The notes below the pieces were generated by a model. That model was not told the DNA's origin. It did not search any database and saw only the letters and a list, made by a program, of their open reading frames with translations. A stretch of 64,000 nucleotides of DNA from Pengzhenrongella sicca (GTDB lineage: Bacteria; Actinomycetota; Actinomycetes; Actinomycetales; Cellulomonadaceae), in the NCBI RefSeq assembly GCF_017569225.1, contig NZ_CP071868.1, positions 868,001 to 932,000 on the forward strand, read 5' to 3'. Below, in pieces: positions 43,230-52,377 of the stretch. The translations under genes were made by a program, and so were the position numbers. Position 1 is the stretch's first letter; every line of letters starts with the position of its first letter.

Positions 43230-43263
43230 GCGTCGAGTATCAGGCCGGATCGGCCCGGGCGCA

Positions 43264-43300
43264 CGAAACCCCCGCCGTTGACCACCCGGCGGGGGTTTCG
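43264..43300 (-). terminator. Perfect 14-bp stem terminator
   Basis: CGAAACCCCCGCCG (43264-43277) and CGGCGGGGGTTTCG (43287-43300) pair perfectly around a nine-base loop. It lies 39 bp past the MaoC stop and should end the acyl-CoA dehydrogenase-MaoC transcript. TTTCG on one side and CGAAA on the other let it work in both directions. Confidence 0.85.
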
Positions 43301-43338
43301 TCGCGCGTGGCTCCGCGGTGCGGAGCCGGCGTACTGGC

Positions 43339-43758
43339 CTAGAGGCCGACCTTCTTGATGACGGCGCTGCCGTCGATGACGACGACGCCGTCCTGGTTCG
43401 TGACGGTCGTCTTGAGCGTGATGATCCGCTTGTCGTCGCGCTTCTCGGTCACGGTGACGGTCGCGGTCGCGGTGTCACCGATCTTGACGGGCGCCTTGAA
43501 CTTGAGGTCCTGCCCCAGGTACAGGGAGTTGGCGCCGGGCAGCTGCGTGCCGAGCACCGCGGAGATCAGGCCGGACACGAGCATGCCGTGGGCGATCCGC
43601 TCCTTGAACATCGACTCCTTGGCGTACTCGGCATCGATGTGCACCGGGTTGAAGTCGCCCGTGAGGCCGGCGTAGTTCACGACGTCGCCCTCGGTGATCG
43701 TCTTGGCGAACGACGCGCTGTCACCGATGTTGATGTCGGCGTAGGCAAGTTCCTTCAT
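43339..43758 (-). CDS. MaoC-like (R)-specific enoyl-CoA hydratase
   Basis: A 139-residue hot-dog-fold hydratase. The motif GDFNPVHID with catalytic Asp and His, followed by RIAHGMLVSGLISAVLG, is that of (R)-specific enoyl-CoA hydratases (PhaJ-like). It interconverts crotonyl-CoA-type esters and (R)-3-hydroxyacyl-CoA. ATG 43758 is used because AAGGAG lies 11 bases before it but touches the alternative GTG 43770. It follows the acyl-CoA dehydrogenase gene. The stereochemistry fits the SDR reductase encoded across the divergent promoter. Confidence 0.88.
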   Translation of the reverse strand: MKELAYADINIGDSASFAKTITEGDVVNYAGLTGDFNPVHIDAEYAKESMFKERIAHGMLVSGLISAVLGTQLPGANSLYLGQDLKFKAPVKIGDTATATVTVTEKRDDKRIITLKTTVTNQDGVVVIDGSAVIKKVGL

Positions 43759-43827
43759 TGCGTATTCCACTCCTTCGGTTATTCACGTGCGGTAGGGCGA
43801 GCAGCGCAGCCGCGCTGCAGGGCGAGC

Positions 43828-44967
43828 TCAGCGCAGGGTCGCACCGGCGATGACGAGGCGCTGGACCTCGGACGTGCCTTCGTAGAGCTCGGTGATCTTC
43901 GCGTCGCGGTACGCGCGCTCGACCGAGTAGCTCTCGGTGAAGCCGTAGCCACCGTGGATCTGGATCGCCTTGCCGGCGACGCGGGTCGACACCTCGGCCG
44001 CGAACAGCTTGGCCATGGCGGCTTCCTTCGTGTACGGCAGGCCGTTGTCCTTGTTCCAGGCGGCGCGGTAGACGAGCAGGCGGGCGGCCTCGATCTCGGT
44101 GGCCATGTCGGCGATCATCCACTGGATGGCCTGCAGGGTCGCGATCGGCTTGCCGAACTGCACGCGCTCCTTGGCGTACGCCACGGCGGCGTCGAGGGCG
44201 CCCTGCGCGATGCCGAGTGCCTGGGCGGCGACGCCGATGCGGCCGCCGTCGAGGGTCTGCATGGCGATCTTGAAGCCCTTGCCCTCCTGGCCCAGCAGCG
44301 CGGACTTCGGGATGCGGCAGTCCGAGAAGTACAGCGGCGTGGTGCTCGAGGCCTTGATGCCCATCTTGTGCTCGCGCTCGCCGACCGTGAAGCCGGGGGC
44401 GTCCTTGTCGACGATGAACGCGCTGATGCCGCGCGTGCCGGCGCTCTGGTCGGTCATCGCGGTGACGATGTAGACGTCGGCGAACCCGCCGTTGGTGATG
44501 AAGATCTTCGAGCCGTTGAGGATGTACTCGTCGCCGTCGAGGACGGCGGTCGCCTTGCCGGCGGCCGCGTCGGTGCCGGCGCCGGGCTCGGTCAGCGCGA
44601 ACGCGCCGAGCATCTCGCCGCTGGCCAGGCCGGTGACGTACTTCTCCTTCTGCTCCTGCGTGCCGAAGGCGAAGATCGGCCACGTGCACAACGAGGTGTG
44701 GGCCGAGACGATGACCGAGGTGCTCGCACAGGCGCGCGCGAGCTCCTCGAGCACGATGACGTAGGAGACGTTGTCGGCGCCGGCGCCGCCGAACTCCTCG
44801 GGGAACGGCACGCCCATGAGGTTGAGCTTGGCCATCTGCGGCAGCAGCTCGGCCGGGAAGCGGTGGTCGCGGTCGATCTCCGCCGCGATCGGCGCCACCT
44901 CGCTCGCAGCGAAGTCCTTCACCATGTCCTGAATCAGCTGCTGCTCTTCACTCAATCCAAAGTCCAT
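43828..44967 (-). CDS. Short-chain acyl-CoA dehydrogenase (butyryl-CoA type)
   Basis: A 379-residue flavoenzyme. FALTEPGAGTDAAA binds FAD and substrate, IFITNGGFADVY is conserved, and the catalytic Glu sits in ITELYEGTSEVQRLVIA, the position used by short-chain enzymes. It interconverts butyryl-CoA-like esters and enoyl-CoA with an electron-transfer flavoprotein (not encoded here). A GGAGG site eight bases before ATG 44967 fixes the start, although the frame stays open for another 78 codons upstream. It is transcribed with MaoC, divergent from the CoA-transferase operon. Confidence 0.93.
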   Translation of the reverse strand: MDFGLSEEQQLIQDMVKDFAASEVAPIAAEIDRDHRFPAELLPQMAKLNLMGVPFPEEFGGAGADNVSYVIVLEELARACASTSVIVSAHTSLCTWPIFAFGTQEQKEKYVTGLASGEMLGAFALTEPGAGTDAAAGKATAVLDGDEYILNGSKIFITNGGFADVYIVTAMTDQSAGTRGISAFIVDKDAPGFTVGEREHKMGIKASSTTPLYFSDCRIPKSALLGQEGKGFKIAMQTLDGGRIGVAAQALGIAQGALDAAVAYAKERVQFGKPIATLQAIQWMIADMATEIEAARLLVYRAAWNKDNGLPYTKEAAMAKLFAAEVSTRVAGKAIQIHGGYGFTESYSVERAYRDAKITELYEGTSEVQRLVIAGATLR

Positions 44968-45705
44968 CGGGAATTCCTCCAAAAGAATTGTGTTTTGCAG
45001 AACTGCTGGGCGAGCGGCCACGGGCCACGAAAGATTCCGGACGACTCCTTCGCAGGCCGGGTTCCTCGTGCATCCGCTCGTCAAGCTGAGCACCACCGTC
45101 TGCCGACCGTCGCCCGCCGCGGCCAGCGCGCCGCGCACTGCGGCACGCTCCTGCCTCGGTTGGGCGACCGCGAGATCCACGGCCGTCGCGGCCTGTTTCA
45201 CGGTGCAAAACGATCGTAGCCTCCGTATCAGGACCCGACGTAGGCCGTCGCCTGGGTCCCTCGAGGCGCCCGGCTGTTACCGTGGTCGGGTAGGTGACAC
45301 ATCGCGGTGACACTGGCTGATCTCGGGCCTGCCCAGGTCGAACGTGGCACGTCGGGACACCTTTGAGGGCGCGCGGTGACGCGCCCGACCAGCATCGGGC
45401 CGCAGGGCTTCACAGACGACGTCGGGGCGGGTGTGCGCCCAGGTGGGGAGCGGACCAAAGGCCCGGGGGCAGCCCGGACATGCGTGTGATGCTGGCGTCA
45501 GGCACCACCGAAACCGCCGGGTGTGCGTCGAGCATTTCGCCGCCTGCGGCGCCGATCTCGCTCACGCCTGACCGGTGGCTTCGGTGCTCGGGCCGCCAGG
45601 CACGAACGCCACTGCACGGCTCTTCTTTGAGTAACTGTCAATCAATCGCCGAGTTGCTTACCTGCCAGTCACGAGCTCTCGGGCTGGCGTAGGCAGGAGG
45701 AATCG
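44968..45705. other. Long divergent regulatory region of the C4 acyl-CoA cluster
   Basis: This 738-bp region without a convincing gene separates the two operons. It holds an in-frame open extension of the dehydrogenase gene up to about 45201. Nearby, GATCGTAGCC (minus-strand CTACGAT) could be a -10 box, which would give a leader of more than 200 nt. Near 45620-45662 there is a low-GC pocket (TTGAGTAACTGTCAATCAAT) that probably carries the CoA-transferase promoter. AGGAGG precedes ATG 45706. Confidence 0.5.
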
Positions 45706-47262
45706 ATGAAGAAACCAGTCTTGACTGCGGCAGAAGCGATCACCCTGATCAAAGACGGCGACATGCTCGGCGTCGCCGGGTTCGTCGGGATGGGCCACCC
45801 GGAGGAGCTTTCGCTCGCGCTGGAGAAGCGCTTCCTCGACACCGGGTCGCCCGTGAACCTCGGCATCGTGTACGGCGCCGGCGGCGGCGACATGAAGGAG
45901 CGGGGGATCAACCACCTCGCCCACGAGGGGCTGGTCAAGCGGGTCGTCGGCGGTCACTGGAACCTCCTGCCCAAGCTCGGCAAGCTTGCGGTCGAGGGCA
46001 AGATCGAGGCCTACAACTTCCCGCAGGGCGTGATCACCCACCTGTTCCGCGACATCGCGGCGGGCAAGCCGGGCACCCTCACCCACGTCGGGCTGCAGAC
46101 GTTCGTCGACCCGCGCAACGGCGGCGGGAAGCTCAACGACGTCACGACCGACGACATGGTCGAGCTGGTCGAGCTGCGGGGCAGCGAGTACCTGCTCTAC
46201 CACTCGTTCCCGGTGAACGTCGCGCTGCTGCGGGCCACGTCGGCCGACGAGGACGGCAACCTGTCGTTCGAGCACGAGGCCGCGACCCTCGAGGGGCTGT
46301 CCATCGCGCAGGCCGCCAAGAACAGTGGCGGCATCGTCATTGCGCAGGTCGAGCGCATCGTGCAGTCCGGCGGGCTGAACGCCCGGGTCGTCAAGATCCC
46401 CGGCATCCTCGTCGACGCGCTCGTGGTCGCGACCCGCCCGGAGTACCACATGCAGTCCTTCGCGCAGCAGTACAGCCCCGCGTACAGCGGGGAGGTGCGG
46501 CTGCCGCTGACCGGCCTGAAGGCCATCCCGCTCGACGAGCGCAAGATCATCGCGCGCCGCGCGCTCGTGGAGATCCACCGCGACGCCGTCGTCAACCTCG
46601 GGATCGGCATCCCCGAGGGCGTCGCCTCGGTGGCCGCGGAGGAGGGGATCCTTGACCAGTTCGTCCTGACCGTCGAGTCCGGGCCCATCGGTGGCGTCCC
46701 GGCCGGCGGCCTCAGCTTCGGGGCGAGCTTCAATCCGGACTGCATCGTCGACTCCCCGAACCAGTTCGACTTCTACGACGGCGGCGGGCTCGATGTCGCC
46801 GTGCTCGGGATGGCGCAGCTCGACAGCCACGGGAACGTGAACGTGAGCAAGTTCGGCACCCGGATCGCGGGCGCCGGCGGGTTCATCAACATCTCGCAGA
46901 CCGCCAAGAGCGTCGTCTTCTGCGGTGCGTTCACCGCGGGCGGCCTCCAGGTCGAGGTCACGGACGGCCAGCTCGTCATCGTCCGCGAGGGCAAGGTCGC
47001 CAAGCTGGTCCAGGACGTCGAGCACGTGACGTTCAGCGGGGCGTACTCGCGCAGCAAGGGCCAGCGCGTGCTCTACGTCACCGAGCGCGCGGTGTTCTCC
47101 TCGAGCGACGAGGGGCTCGTCATCGACGAGATCGCCCCCGGCATCGACCTCGAGAAGGACATCCTCAAGATGATGGACTTCGTCCCGATCATCTCCCCGT
47201 CACTGAAGCTGATGGACCCCCTCTTTTTCCGCCAGGTAGCAATGGCTCGAGTTTCTCTATGA
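45706..47262 (+). CDS. Acyl-CoA:acetate/propionate CoA-transferase (family I)
   Basis: A 518-residue fused alpha-beta CoA-transferase. The first half begins [28 protein letters not shown], with the CoA-site GxGG region [12 protein letters not shown]. The second half has [12 protein letters not shown] and the catalytic Glu in [14 protein letters not shown]. Such enzymes (YdiF/Pct type) move CoA between short acids, for example butyrate, propionate, acetoacetate and acetate. AGGAGG precedes ATG 45706. The stop overlaps an ATG in front of the SDR gene. It is the first of three co-directional genes. Confidence 0.92.
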   Translation: MKKPVLTAAEAITLIKDGDMLGVAGFVGMGHPEELSLALEKRFLDTGSPVNLGIVYGAGGGDMKERGINHLAHEGLVKRVVGGHWNLLPKLGKLAVEGKIEAYNFPQGVITHLFRDIAAGKPGTLTHVGLQTFVDPRNGGGKLNDVTTDDMVELVELRGSEYLLYHSFPVNVALLRATSADEDGNLSFEHEAATLEGLSIAQAAKNSGGIVIAQVERIVQSGGLNARVVKIPGILVDALVVATRPEYHMQSFAQQYSPAYSGEVRLPLTGLKAIPLDERKIIARRALVEIHRDAVVNLGIGIPEGVASVAAEEGILDQFVLTVESGPIGGVPAGGLSFGASFNPDCIVDSPNQFDFYDGGGLDVAVLGMAQLDSHGNVNVSKFGTRIAGAGGFINISQTAKSVVFCGAFTAGGLQVEVTDGQLVIVREGKVAKLVQDVEHVTFSGAYSRSKGQRVLYVTERAVFSSSDEGLVIDEIAPGIDLEKDILKMMDFVPIISPSLKLMDPLFFRQVAMARVSL

Positions 47263-47279
47263 TGGAAGCGGTGCGAATT

Positions 47280-48026
47280 ATGAAGGTTGAAAACAGGGTT
47301 GCACTCGTCACGGGCAGCGGCCAGGGAATCGGCAAGGCCATCGCGTTCGCGCTCGCGAACGAGGGTGCCTCGATCGCCGTCAACGACATCCCCTTCAACA
47401 AGGACAAGGCCGGCGAGACCGTCGCCGAGCTGCGCGCGCTCGGCGTGAAGGCCGAGCTCTTCCTCGCCGACGTCAGCAAGGAAGACCAGGTCGACGCGAT
47501 GGTCGCGAGCGTCATCGAGCAGTTCGGCAAGGTCGACATCCTGGTCAACAACGCCGGCATCAACAAGGACGGGCTCGTCCACAAGGCGAACCTCGACAAC
47601 TGGAACGCCGTCGTCGCGGTCAACCTGACCGGCCCGATGCTCTGCACCAAGGCTGTGCTGCCGTCCATGCGCGCCAACGGCTACGGCCGCATCGTCAACA
47701 TGTCGTCCCTGACGGCCCGGGTCGGCGTCTTCGGCACCGGGTACTACGCGTCCACGAAGGCGGGCCTCATCGGGCTCACCAAGGTGACCGCCGTCGAGAA
47801 CGTCAGCAAGGGCATCACCGTCAACGCGCTGGCCCCCGGATACATCAACACCGACATGATGCTGAAGTACCCGAAAGAGCAGCTCGACGCGCTGATCGCG
47901 ACCATCCCGATGAAGCGTTTCGCGGACCCGAAGGAAATTGCCGACGCGGCCCTCTTCCTGGCCTCGGACGCCTCGGCGTACATCACCGGTGCCGTCCTGG
48001 ACATCAATGGCGGCAGCTTCATCTAG
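47280..48026 (+). CDS. SDR 3-oxoacyl / acetoacetyl-CoA reductase (FabG/PhaB-like)
   Basis: A 248-residue short-chain dehydrogenase. The cofactor site is [27 protein letters not shown] is present, and the catalytic Ser and Tyr-x3-Lys lie in [23 protein letters not shown]. FabG/PhaB relatives reduce 3-ketoacyl thioesters to the (R)-3-hydroxy form with NADPH. Placement before a thiolase makes acetoacetyl-CoA the likely substrate. ATG 47280 (MKVENRV) gives the usual distance to the glycine motif. ATG 47259 in the same frame overlaps the CoA-transferase stop and is the alternative. Confidence 0.9.
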   Translation: MKVENRVALVTGSGQGIGKAIAFALANEGASIAVNDIPFNKDKAGETVAELRALGVKAELFLADVSKEDQVDAMVASVIEQFGKVDILVNNAGINKDGLVHKANLDNWNAVVAVNLTGPMLCTKAVLPSMRANGYGRIVNMSSLTARVGVFGTGYYASTKAGLIGLTKVTAVENVSKGITVNALAPGYINTDMMLKYPKEQLDALIATIPMKRFADPKEIADAALFLASDASAYITGAVLDINGGSFI

Positions 48027-48048
48027 TTCGAAGTCAGGAGAACACGAC

Positions 48049-49227
48049 ATGCGCGAAGTAGTCATTGTCAGTGCAGTTCGCACCGCCGTCGGATCGTTCG
48101 GCGGCTCGTTGGCCAAGATCCCGGCCGTCGAGCTCGGCGCGCTCGTGATCGCCGAGGCCGTCAAGCGGGCCGGCATCACGGCGGACCAGGTCGACGAGGT
48201 CATCATGGGCAACGTCATCCAGGCGGGGCTCGGGCAGAACCCCGCGCGCCAGGCCGCGGTGAAGGCGGGAGTCCCGCAGGAGATCCCGGCGTGGACCCTC
48301 AACATGGTCTGTGGCTCCGGCCTCAAGACCGCCGAGCTCGCCGCCAAGGCGATCCAGGCCGGCGACGCGGAGATCGTGATCGCGGGCGGCATGGAGTCCA
48401 TGTCGCTGGCGCCGTACCTGCTCGACAAGGCCCGCACGGGCTACCGCATGGGCAACTCCACGATCATCGACTCGATGATCACGGACGGCCTCTGGGATGC
48501 CTTCAACGACATCCACATGGGCATCACGGCGGAGAACGTCGCGGAGCAGTTCGGCATCACGCGCGAGGCCCAGGACGTCTACTCGGTTCAGAGCCAGAAC
48601 CGGGCCGAGGCCGCCGCGAAGGCGGGCAAGTTCGACGCCGAGATCCTCCCCGTCGAGATCCCCCAGCGCAAGGGCGCCCCGGTGGTCTTCGCCGCGGACG
48701 AGTTCCCGCGCGCGGGCACGACGATCGAGGGCCTGAGCAAGCTCCGGACCGCGTTCAAGAAGGACGGGACCGTCACGGCGGGCAACGCGTCGGGCATCAA
48801 CGACGGCGCCGCGGCGTTCGTGATCATGTCCAAGGAGAAGGCCGACGAGCTCGGGCTGACCCCGATGGCCACGATCGTGTCCTGGGCGTCCGCCGGCGTG
48901 GACCCCAAGGTGATGGGGACCGGGCCGATCCCGGCGAGCCGCAAGGCGCTGTCGCGGGCCGGGCTCGTGATCGAGGACATCGACCTCGTCGAGGCCAACG
49001 AGGCCTTCGCGTCGCAGGTGCTCGCGGTCGCGCAGGAGCTCAAGCTCGACCCCGAGAAGACCAACGTCAACGGTGGCGCCATCGCCATCGGGCACCCGGT
49101 CGGGGCCAGCGGCGCGCGGATCCTCGTGACGCTGCTGCACGAGATGCAGCGTCGGGACGCGAAGAACGGCCTCGCGACGCTCTGCATCGGCGGCGGCCAG
49201 GGCACGGCGCTCGTCGTCTCGCGCTAG
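48049..49227 (+). CDS. Acetyl-CoA C-acetyltransferase (thiolase)
   Basis: A 392-residue biosynthetic-type thiolase. Nucleophile Cys lies in [19 protein letters not shown] is intact, His in [18 protein letters not shown], and the second Cys in [13 protein letters not shown]. It condenses two acetyl-CoA to acetoacetyl-CoA or cleaves it. A CAGGAG ribosome site is eight bases before ATG 48049. It is last in the CoA-transferase-SDR-thiolase operon and is followed by two hairpins. Confidence 0.95.
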   Translation: MREVVIVSAVRTAVGSFGGSLAKIPAVELGALVIAEAVKRAGITADQVDEVIMGNVIQAGLGQNPARQAAVKAGVPQEIPAWTLNMVCGSGLKTAELAAKAIQAGDAEIVIAGGMESMSLAPYLLDKARTGYRMGNSTIIDSMITDGLWDAFNDIHMGITAENVAEQFGITREAQDVYSVQSQNRAEAAAKAGKFDAEILPVEIPQRKGAPVVFAADEFPRAGTTIEGLSKLRTAFKKDGTVTAGNASGINDGAAAFVIMSKEKADELGLTPMATIVSWASAGVDPKVMGTGPIPASRKALSRAGLVIEDIDLVEANEAFASQVLAVAQELKLDPEKTNVNGGAIAIGHPVGASGARILVTLLHEMQRRDAKNGLATLCIGGGQGTALVVSR

Positions 49228-49238
49228 GTCTGCTCCAC

Positions 49239-49257
49239 CTCGCCGCAGGTCGGCGAG
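49239..49257 (+). terminator. Hairpin after thiolase, first of two
   Basis: CTCGCCG (49239-49245) pairs with CGGCGAG (49251-49257) around a five-base loop, 12 bp after the thiolase stop. Confidence 0.6.
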
Positions 49258-49265
49258 CACGCACG

Positions 49266-49298
49266 GGCATCGCCCCCGGTTCGCTCGGGGGCGGTGCC
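49266..49298 (+). terminator. Strong hairpin after thiolase, second of two
   Basis: GGCA-T-CGCCCCCG pairs with CGGGGGCG-G-TGCC around a seven-base loop. With the hairpin just before it, this makes a tandem terminator of the operon. Confidence 0.75.
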
Positions 49299-49320
49299 TG
49301 TTGCGCGTGCGGCGCAGCGA

Positions 49321-49326
49321 TAGCGT
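49321..49326 (+). promoter_or_regulatory. Leaderless -10 box TAGCGT of the TetR gene
   Basis: TAGCGT ends six bases before ATG 49333, with no ribosome site between, so the TetR mRNA probably starts at the ATG. Confidence 0.6.
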
Positions 49327-49332
49327 GCGCGC

Positions 49333-49938
49333 ATGACCTCCTCGCCCCCACCGCCGCGCACGCGCGGCCCGCGCCCGGCCGGCACGGACACGCGCGCGGC
49401 GATCATGACGGCCGCGCGGACCGAGTTCGCCGACCACGGGTTCGACGGCACCAGCATGCGGGCGGTCGCCCGGCGGGCGGGGGTCGACCCTGCCCTCGTG
49501 CGGCACTACTTCGGGGCGAAGGCGGACCTGTTCGCCGCGGTCAGCGGGCTGCCCGGCCGGCCCGGGGTCCTGATCGGCGCGCTGTTCGAGGGCGGGACGG
49601 ACGGCCTCGGCCGGCGCCTGGTCGCGCTGTTCTTCTCCGTGTGGGACCCGCCGGAGGGGCGCCAGCGGATGCGGGCGCTGATCGCGGCGGCGTCCTCGAG
49701 CGAGCACACCGGCGCGGGCCTCGCCGAGTTCATCGCGAGCGAGGTCGCCGGCGAGATCGCGCCGCGCCTGCGCGGGGACGACGCCCTGCTACGGGCCGAG
49801 CTCATCGGGATGCACATCGTCGGCGTCGCGATGGGGCGCTACGTGCTCCGGCTTGAGCCGCTCGCCTCGGCCGACGAGGACGCCGTCGCGCGCTGGCTCG
49901 CGCCGAACCTCCAGCGGCTCGTCGACGGCGCGCCCTGA
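49333..49938 (+). CDS. TetR-family transcriptional regulator
   Basis: A 201-residue repressor. After a Pro/Arg-rich arm, the DNA-binding helices are TRAAIMTAARTEFADHGFDGTSMRAVARRAGVDPALVRHYFGAKADLFAAV. The C-terminal helical domain ends in RWLAPNLQRLVDG and resembles the TetR_C subgroup of drug-exporter regulators. It sits 44 bp before an ABC exporter pair in the same direction, so that exporter is the likely target. Control of the acyl-CoA operon before it is less likely. Confidence 0.9.
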   Translation: MTSSPPPPRTRGPRPAGTDTRAAIMTAARTEFADHGFDGTSMRAVARRAGVDPALVRHYFGAKADLFAAVSGLPGRPGVLIGALFEGGTDGLGRRLVALFFSVWDPPEGRQRMRALIAAASSSEHTGAGLAEFIASEVAGEIAPRLRGDDALLRAELIGMHIVGVAMGRYVLRLEPLASADEDAVARWLAPNLQRLVDGAP

Positions 49939-49970
49939 CAGGCCTCTTGCGCGCGGCGCCGCGGTGCGCG

Positions 49971-49976
49971 AGAATT
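49971..49976 (+). promoter_or_regulatory. Possible leaderless -10 box AGAATT of the ABC exporter
   Basis: AGAATT lies six bases before GTG 49983. There is no ribosome site, and the sequence around it is AT-rich for this genome. A CACGTG hexamer overlaps the start codon. Confidence 0.45.
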
Positions 49977-49982
49977 CCTCAC

Positions 49983-50747
49983 GTGAAGAAATACGAGAAC
50001 GCCGGTGGGTCCTCGGGCTCCCGGGCACGCGCGGGCGGACTCGCGGTCGAGATCGCCGGGCTGCGGGTCGTGCGCGGCGGCGCCGTCGTCATCCCCGGCA
50101 TCGAGCTCACGGTCGCGGCGGGCGAGGTCGTCGGCCTGCTCGGGCCGAGCGGGTCCGGCAAGTCCACCCTCATGCGCGTGATCGTCGGTGTGCAGGTCGT
50201 CGCGGCCGGGACCGTGAGCGTTCTCGGCCGCCCGGCGGGGCACCCCGCGCTGCGCCGCGAGGTCGGCTACGTCACGCAGGCGCCGAGCGTCTACCCGGAC
50301 CTGTCGGTCGCGGAGAACCTGCACTACTTCGCGACGCTGCTCGGGGCCGACGCCGCCGACGTCGACCGGGTGCTCGACGCCGTCGACCTCGCCTCGAGCG
50401 CCACCCGGCGCGTGTCGACCCTGTCGGGCGGCGAACGGTCGCGGGTGTCGCTCGCGGCCGCGCTGCTCGGCTCGCCGCGGCTGCTCGTGCTCGACGAGCC
50501 GACCGTCGGCCTCGACCCCGTGCTCCGCCGGGACCTCTGGGACCTGTTCGGGCGGCTCGCCGCGACGGGCGTCACGCTGCTGGTCTCGAGCCATGTGATG
50601 GACGAGGCCGTGCGCTGCGACCGGCTGCTGCTCATGCGCGCCGGAGCGCTGCTCGCCGACGCGACCCTGCCCGAGCTGCTCGAACGCACCGGAACTCCGG
50701 ACGTCGAGCACGCGTTCCTCGCGCTCGTCGAGGGAGGTGGGCGATGA
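49983..50747 (+). CDS. Drug-type ABC transporter ATP-binding protein
   Basis: A 254-residue ATPase. Walker A is GPSGSGKST, the signature LSGGERSRVSLAAALL, Walker B LLVLDEPTVGLDP, and the H-loop VSSHVMDEA. It matches the subfamily of actinomycete drug and antibiotic exporters (DrrA/NodI-like). It starts at GTG (KKYENAGG) after a TetR gene. The ATGA overlap with the permease gene shows they work as a pair. Confidence 0.92.
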   Translation: MKKYENAGGSSGSRARAGGLAVEIAGLRVVRGGAVVIPGIELTVAAGEVVGLLGPSGSGKSTLMRVIVGVQVVAAGTVSVLGRPAGHPALRREVGYVTQAPSVYPDLSVAENLHYFATLLGADAADVDRVLDAVDLASSATRRVSTLSGGERSRVSLAAALLGSPRLLVLDEPTVGLDPVLRRDLWDLFGRLAATGVTLLVSSHVMDEAVRCDRLLLMRAGALLADATLPELLERTGTPDVEHAFLALVEGGGR

Positions 50748-51475
50748 GCCCCCGGATGTCGCTCGCGACGGCCGCCCGCGTGCTGCGCCAGGTGCGGCAC
50801 GACCCGCGCACGATCGCGCTGATCGTGGTGCTGCCGTGCCTGCTTCTCGGGCTCGTCGCGTGGATGTTCGACGGGACCTCGGTGCTCGACACGCTCGGCC
50901 CGACGCTGCTCGGGCTGTTCCCGCTCATCGTGATGTTCCTGGTGACCAGCGTGACCATGCTGCGCGAGCGGCTGAGCGGGACGCTCGAGCGGCTCATGAC
51001 GATGCCGGTCGGGCGCGGCGACGTCGTCGTCGGCTACGCGCTCGCGTTCGGGGTCGTGGCGGCGGTCCAGGCCGTCGTGCTCGTCGCGGTCACGGTCGGG
51101 CTCTACGGGATGACGGTCGCCGGCCCGCTGTGGGCCGTCATCCTCGTCGCCGTGCTCGACGCCGTGCTCGGCACGGCGCTCGGGATCGCGGCATCGGCCG
51201 CGGCGCGCACGGAGTTCCAGGCGGTGCAGATGATGCCCGCGGTCATCTTTCCGCAGGTGATCCTGTGCGGGCTGATCATGCCGCGCGAGCAGATGCCGGC
51301 GGTGCTCGAGGCGATCTCGACCGTGCTGCCGCTCACCTACGGCGTCCAGGCGATGCAGACCCTCGCGAGCAGCACGGACGTGAGCGGGATCTGGGGGGAC
51401 GTCGTGGTGATCGTCGGTTTCATCGTGGTGGCCATCGTGGTCGGCGCGACGACGCTGCGCCGCCGGACGGCCTAG
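50744..51475 (+). CDS. ABC-2 type exporter permease
   Basis: A 243-residue membrane protein with six helices. VTMLRERLSGTLERLMTMPVGRGDVVVGYAL is the typical ABC-2 permease stretch, and FPQVILCGLIMPREQMPAVLEAISTVLPLTYGVQAM the late signature. With the ATPase gene overlapping upstream it should form an exporter for a hydrophobic drug or lipid. A 160-bp spacer with GGACGA(T/C) repeats separates it from copC. Confidence 0.92.
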   Translation: MSPRMSLATAARVLRQVRHDPRTIALIVVLPCLLLGLVAWMFDGTSVLDTLGPTLLGLFPLIVMFLVTSVTMLRERLSGTLERLMTMPVGRGDVVVGYALAFGVVAAVQAVVLVAVTVGLYGMTVAGPLWAVILVAVLDAVLGTALGIAASAAARTEFQAVQMMPAVIFPQVILCGLIMPREQMPAVLEAISTVLPLTYGVQAMQTLASSTDVSGIWGDVVVIVGFIVVAIVVGATTLRRRTA

Positions 51476-51623
51476 CCGGGCCGTGCCGGGCACCCGAAGT
51501 AGTCCATCTGCGGCGAGGTCGTGCCTCAGGAGGGACGATCTCACCGCGAAGGGACGACTTCACCGCGGATGGACGATCTCGCGGCAGAGTGATCGAGTTG
51601 CCGATCCTCTCCGAGACCGGCCG

Positions 51624-51629
51624 TAGGGT
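51624..51629 (+). promoter_or_regulatory. Leaderless -10 box TAGGGT of copC
   Basis: TAGGGT ends six bases before ATG 51636. No ribosome site is present. Confidence 0.6.
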
Positions 51630-51635
51630 GGCGCC

Positions 51636-52322
51636 ATGACTGAGCTGCCGTCCATCTCCGCACGTCCTGGCCCATTCCGGGCTCGCGCGATGATTGCGGC
51701 CGCCGCGGGGGCGGCCATCCTCGCGCTGATTCTGTTCGGCGCCGCGAGCCCCGCGTCGGCGCACGACGCGCTCGTCTCGGCGACCCCGGCCGACGGCTCG
51801 ACCGTCGAGGCCGCGCCGGCGACGGTCGACCTGGTGTTCGCCGAGCCCGCCGTCGCCCTCGGCACCGAGATCGTCGTGCTCGGCCCGGACGGGGCGACCG
51901 TGAGCACCGGCGCCGTCGTGCTGACGGACGCGACGGTGAGCCAGGCGCTCGTCGCCGACCGGCCCGCCGGCACCTACACCGTGCAGTACCGGGTGACCTC
52001 GGCCGACGGCCACCCCGTCTCCGGGCAGCTCACGTTCGTGGCGACCGGCGCCGTAGCCGCTCCGGCCGCGCCCGACGTCGTCGCGCCCACCGGCGCGCCG
52101 TCGGGGGAGCAGGTCGAGGTGGCGCCGAGCGCCGCGCCGTCGAGCCTCGTGCCAACGAGCCCCGCAGGGACGTCCGCCGCCTCGTCGAGCGACGCGGAGG
52201 ACGACGCCGCTCGCGACGCGCAGGACGGGGCCGGGTCGCCCCTGCCCTGGGTCCTTGCCGCCGCTGCGGTCGCGCTCGCAGCCGCGGGCTGGCGGGTGTG
52301 GCGCACCCGCCAGGGCGGCTAG
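51636..52322 (+). CDS. CopC-domain copper-binding protein with C-terminal anchor
   Basis: A 228-residue exported protein. The signal peptide ends in PASA-HDALVSATPADGS, placing the Cu(II)-binding His at the mature N-terminus as in CopC. SADGHPVSGQLTF carries the second His. A long Ser/Ala/Pro linker and one membrane helix (LPWVLAAAAVALAAAGW) follow, with a basic tail. The protein would hold Cu(II) outside the membrane. Fused CopD or a nearby copD is absent. The promoter has no CsoR-type operator. The stop codon lies in a 15-bp repeat. Confidence 0.9.
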   Translation: MTELPSISARPGPFRARAMIAAAAGAAILALILFGAASPASAHDALVSATPADGSTVEAAPATVDLVFAEPAVALGTEIVVLGPDGATVSTGAVVLTDATVSQALVADRPAGTYTVQYRVTSADGHPVSGQLTFVATGAVAAPAAPDVVAPTGAPSGEQVEVAPSAAPSSLVPTSPAGTSAASSSDAEDDAARDAQDGAGSPLPWVLAAAAVALAAAGWRVWRTRQGG

Positions 52323-52377
52323 CGCCTGGGCGGCTAGCGCCAGCGTGGCTAGCGCCTGATCGGCGGCGAGCGCCTCA
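52316..52377. repeat. 15-bp tandem repeat between the copC and NYN stops
   Basis: CGGCTAGCGCCTGGG, CGGCTAGCGCCAGCG and TGGCTAGCGCCTGAT occupy 52316-52330, 52331-52345 and 52346-52360. The first contains the copC stop TAG. A degenerate fourth copy (AGCGCCTCAG) holds the convergent NYN stop. Confidence 0.8.

Noticed and set aside
45228-45458. Small minus-strand open frame in the 738-bp spacer
   Set aside because: No ribosome site, no recognisable composition, and chance open frames of this size are common at this GC content.
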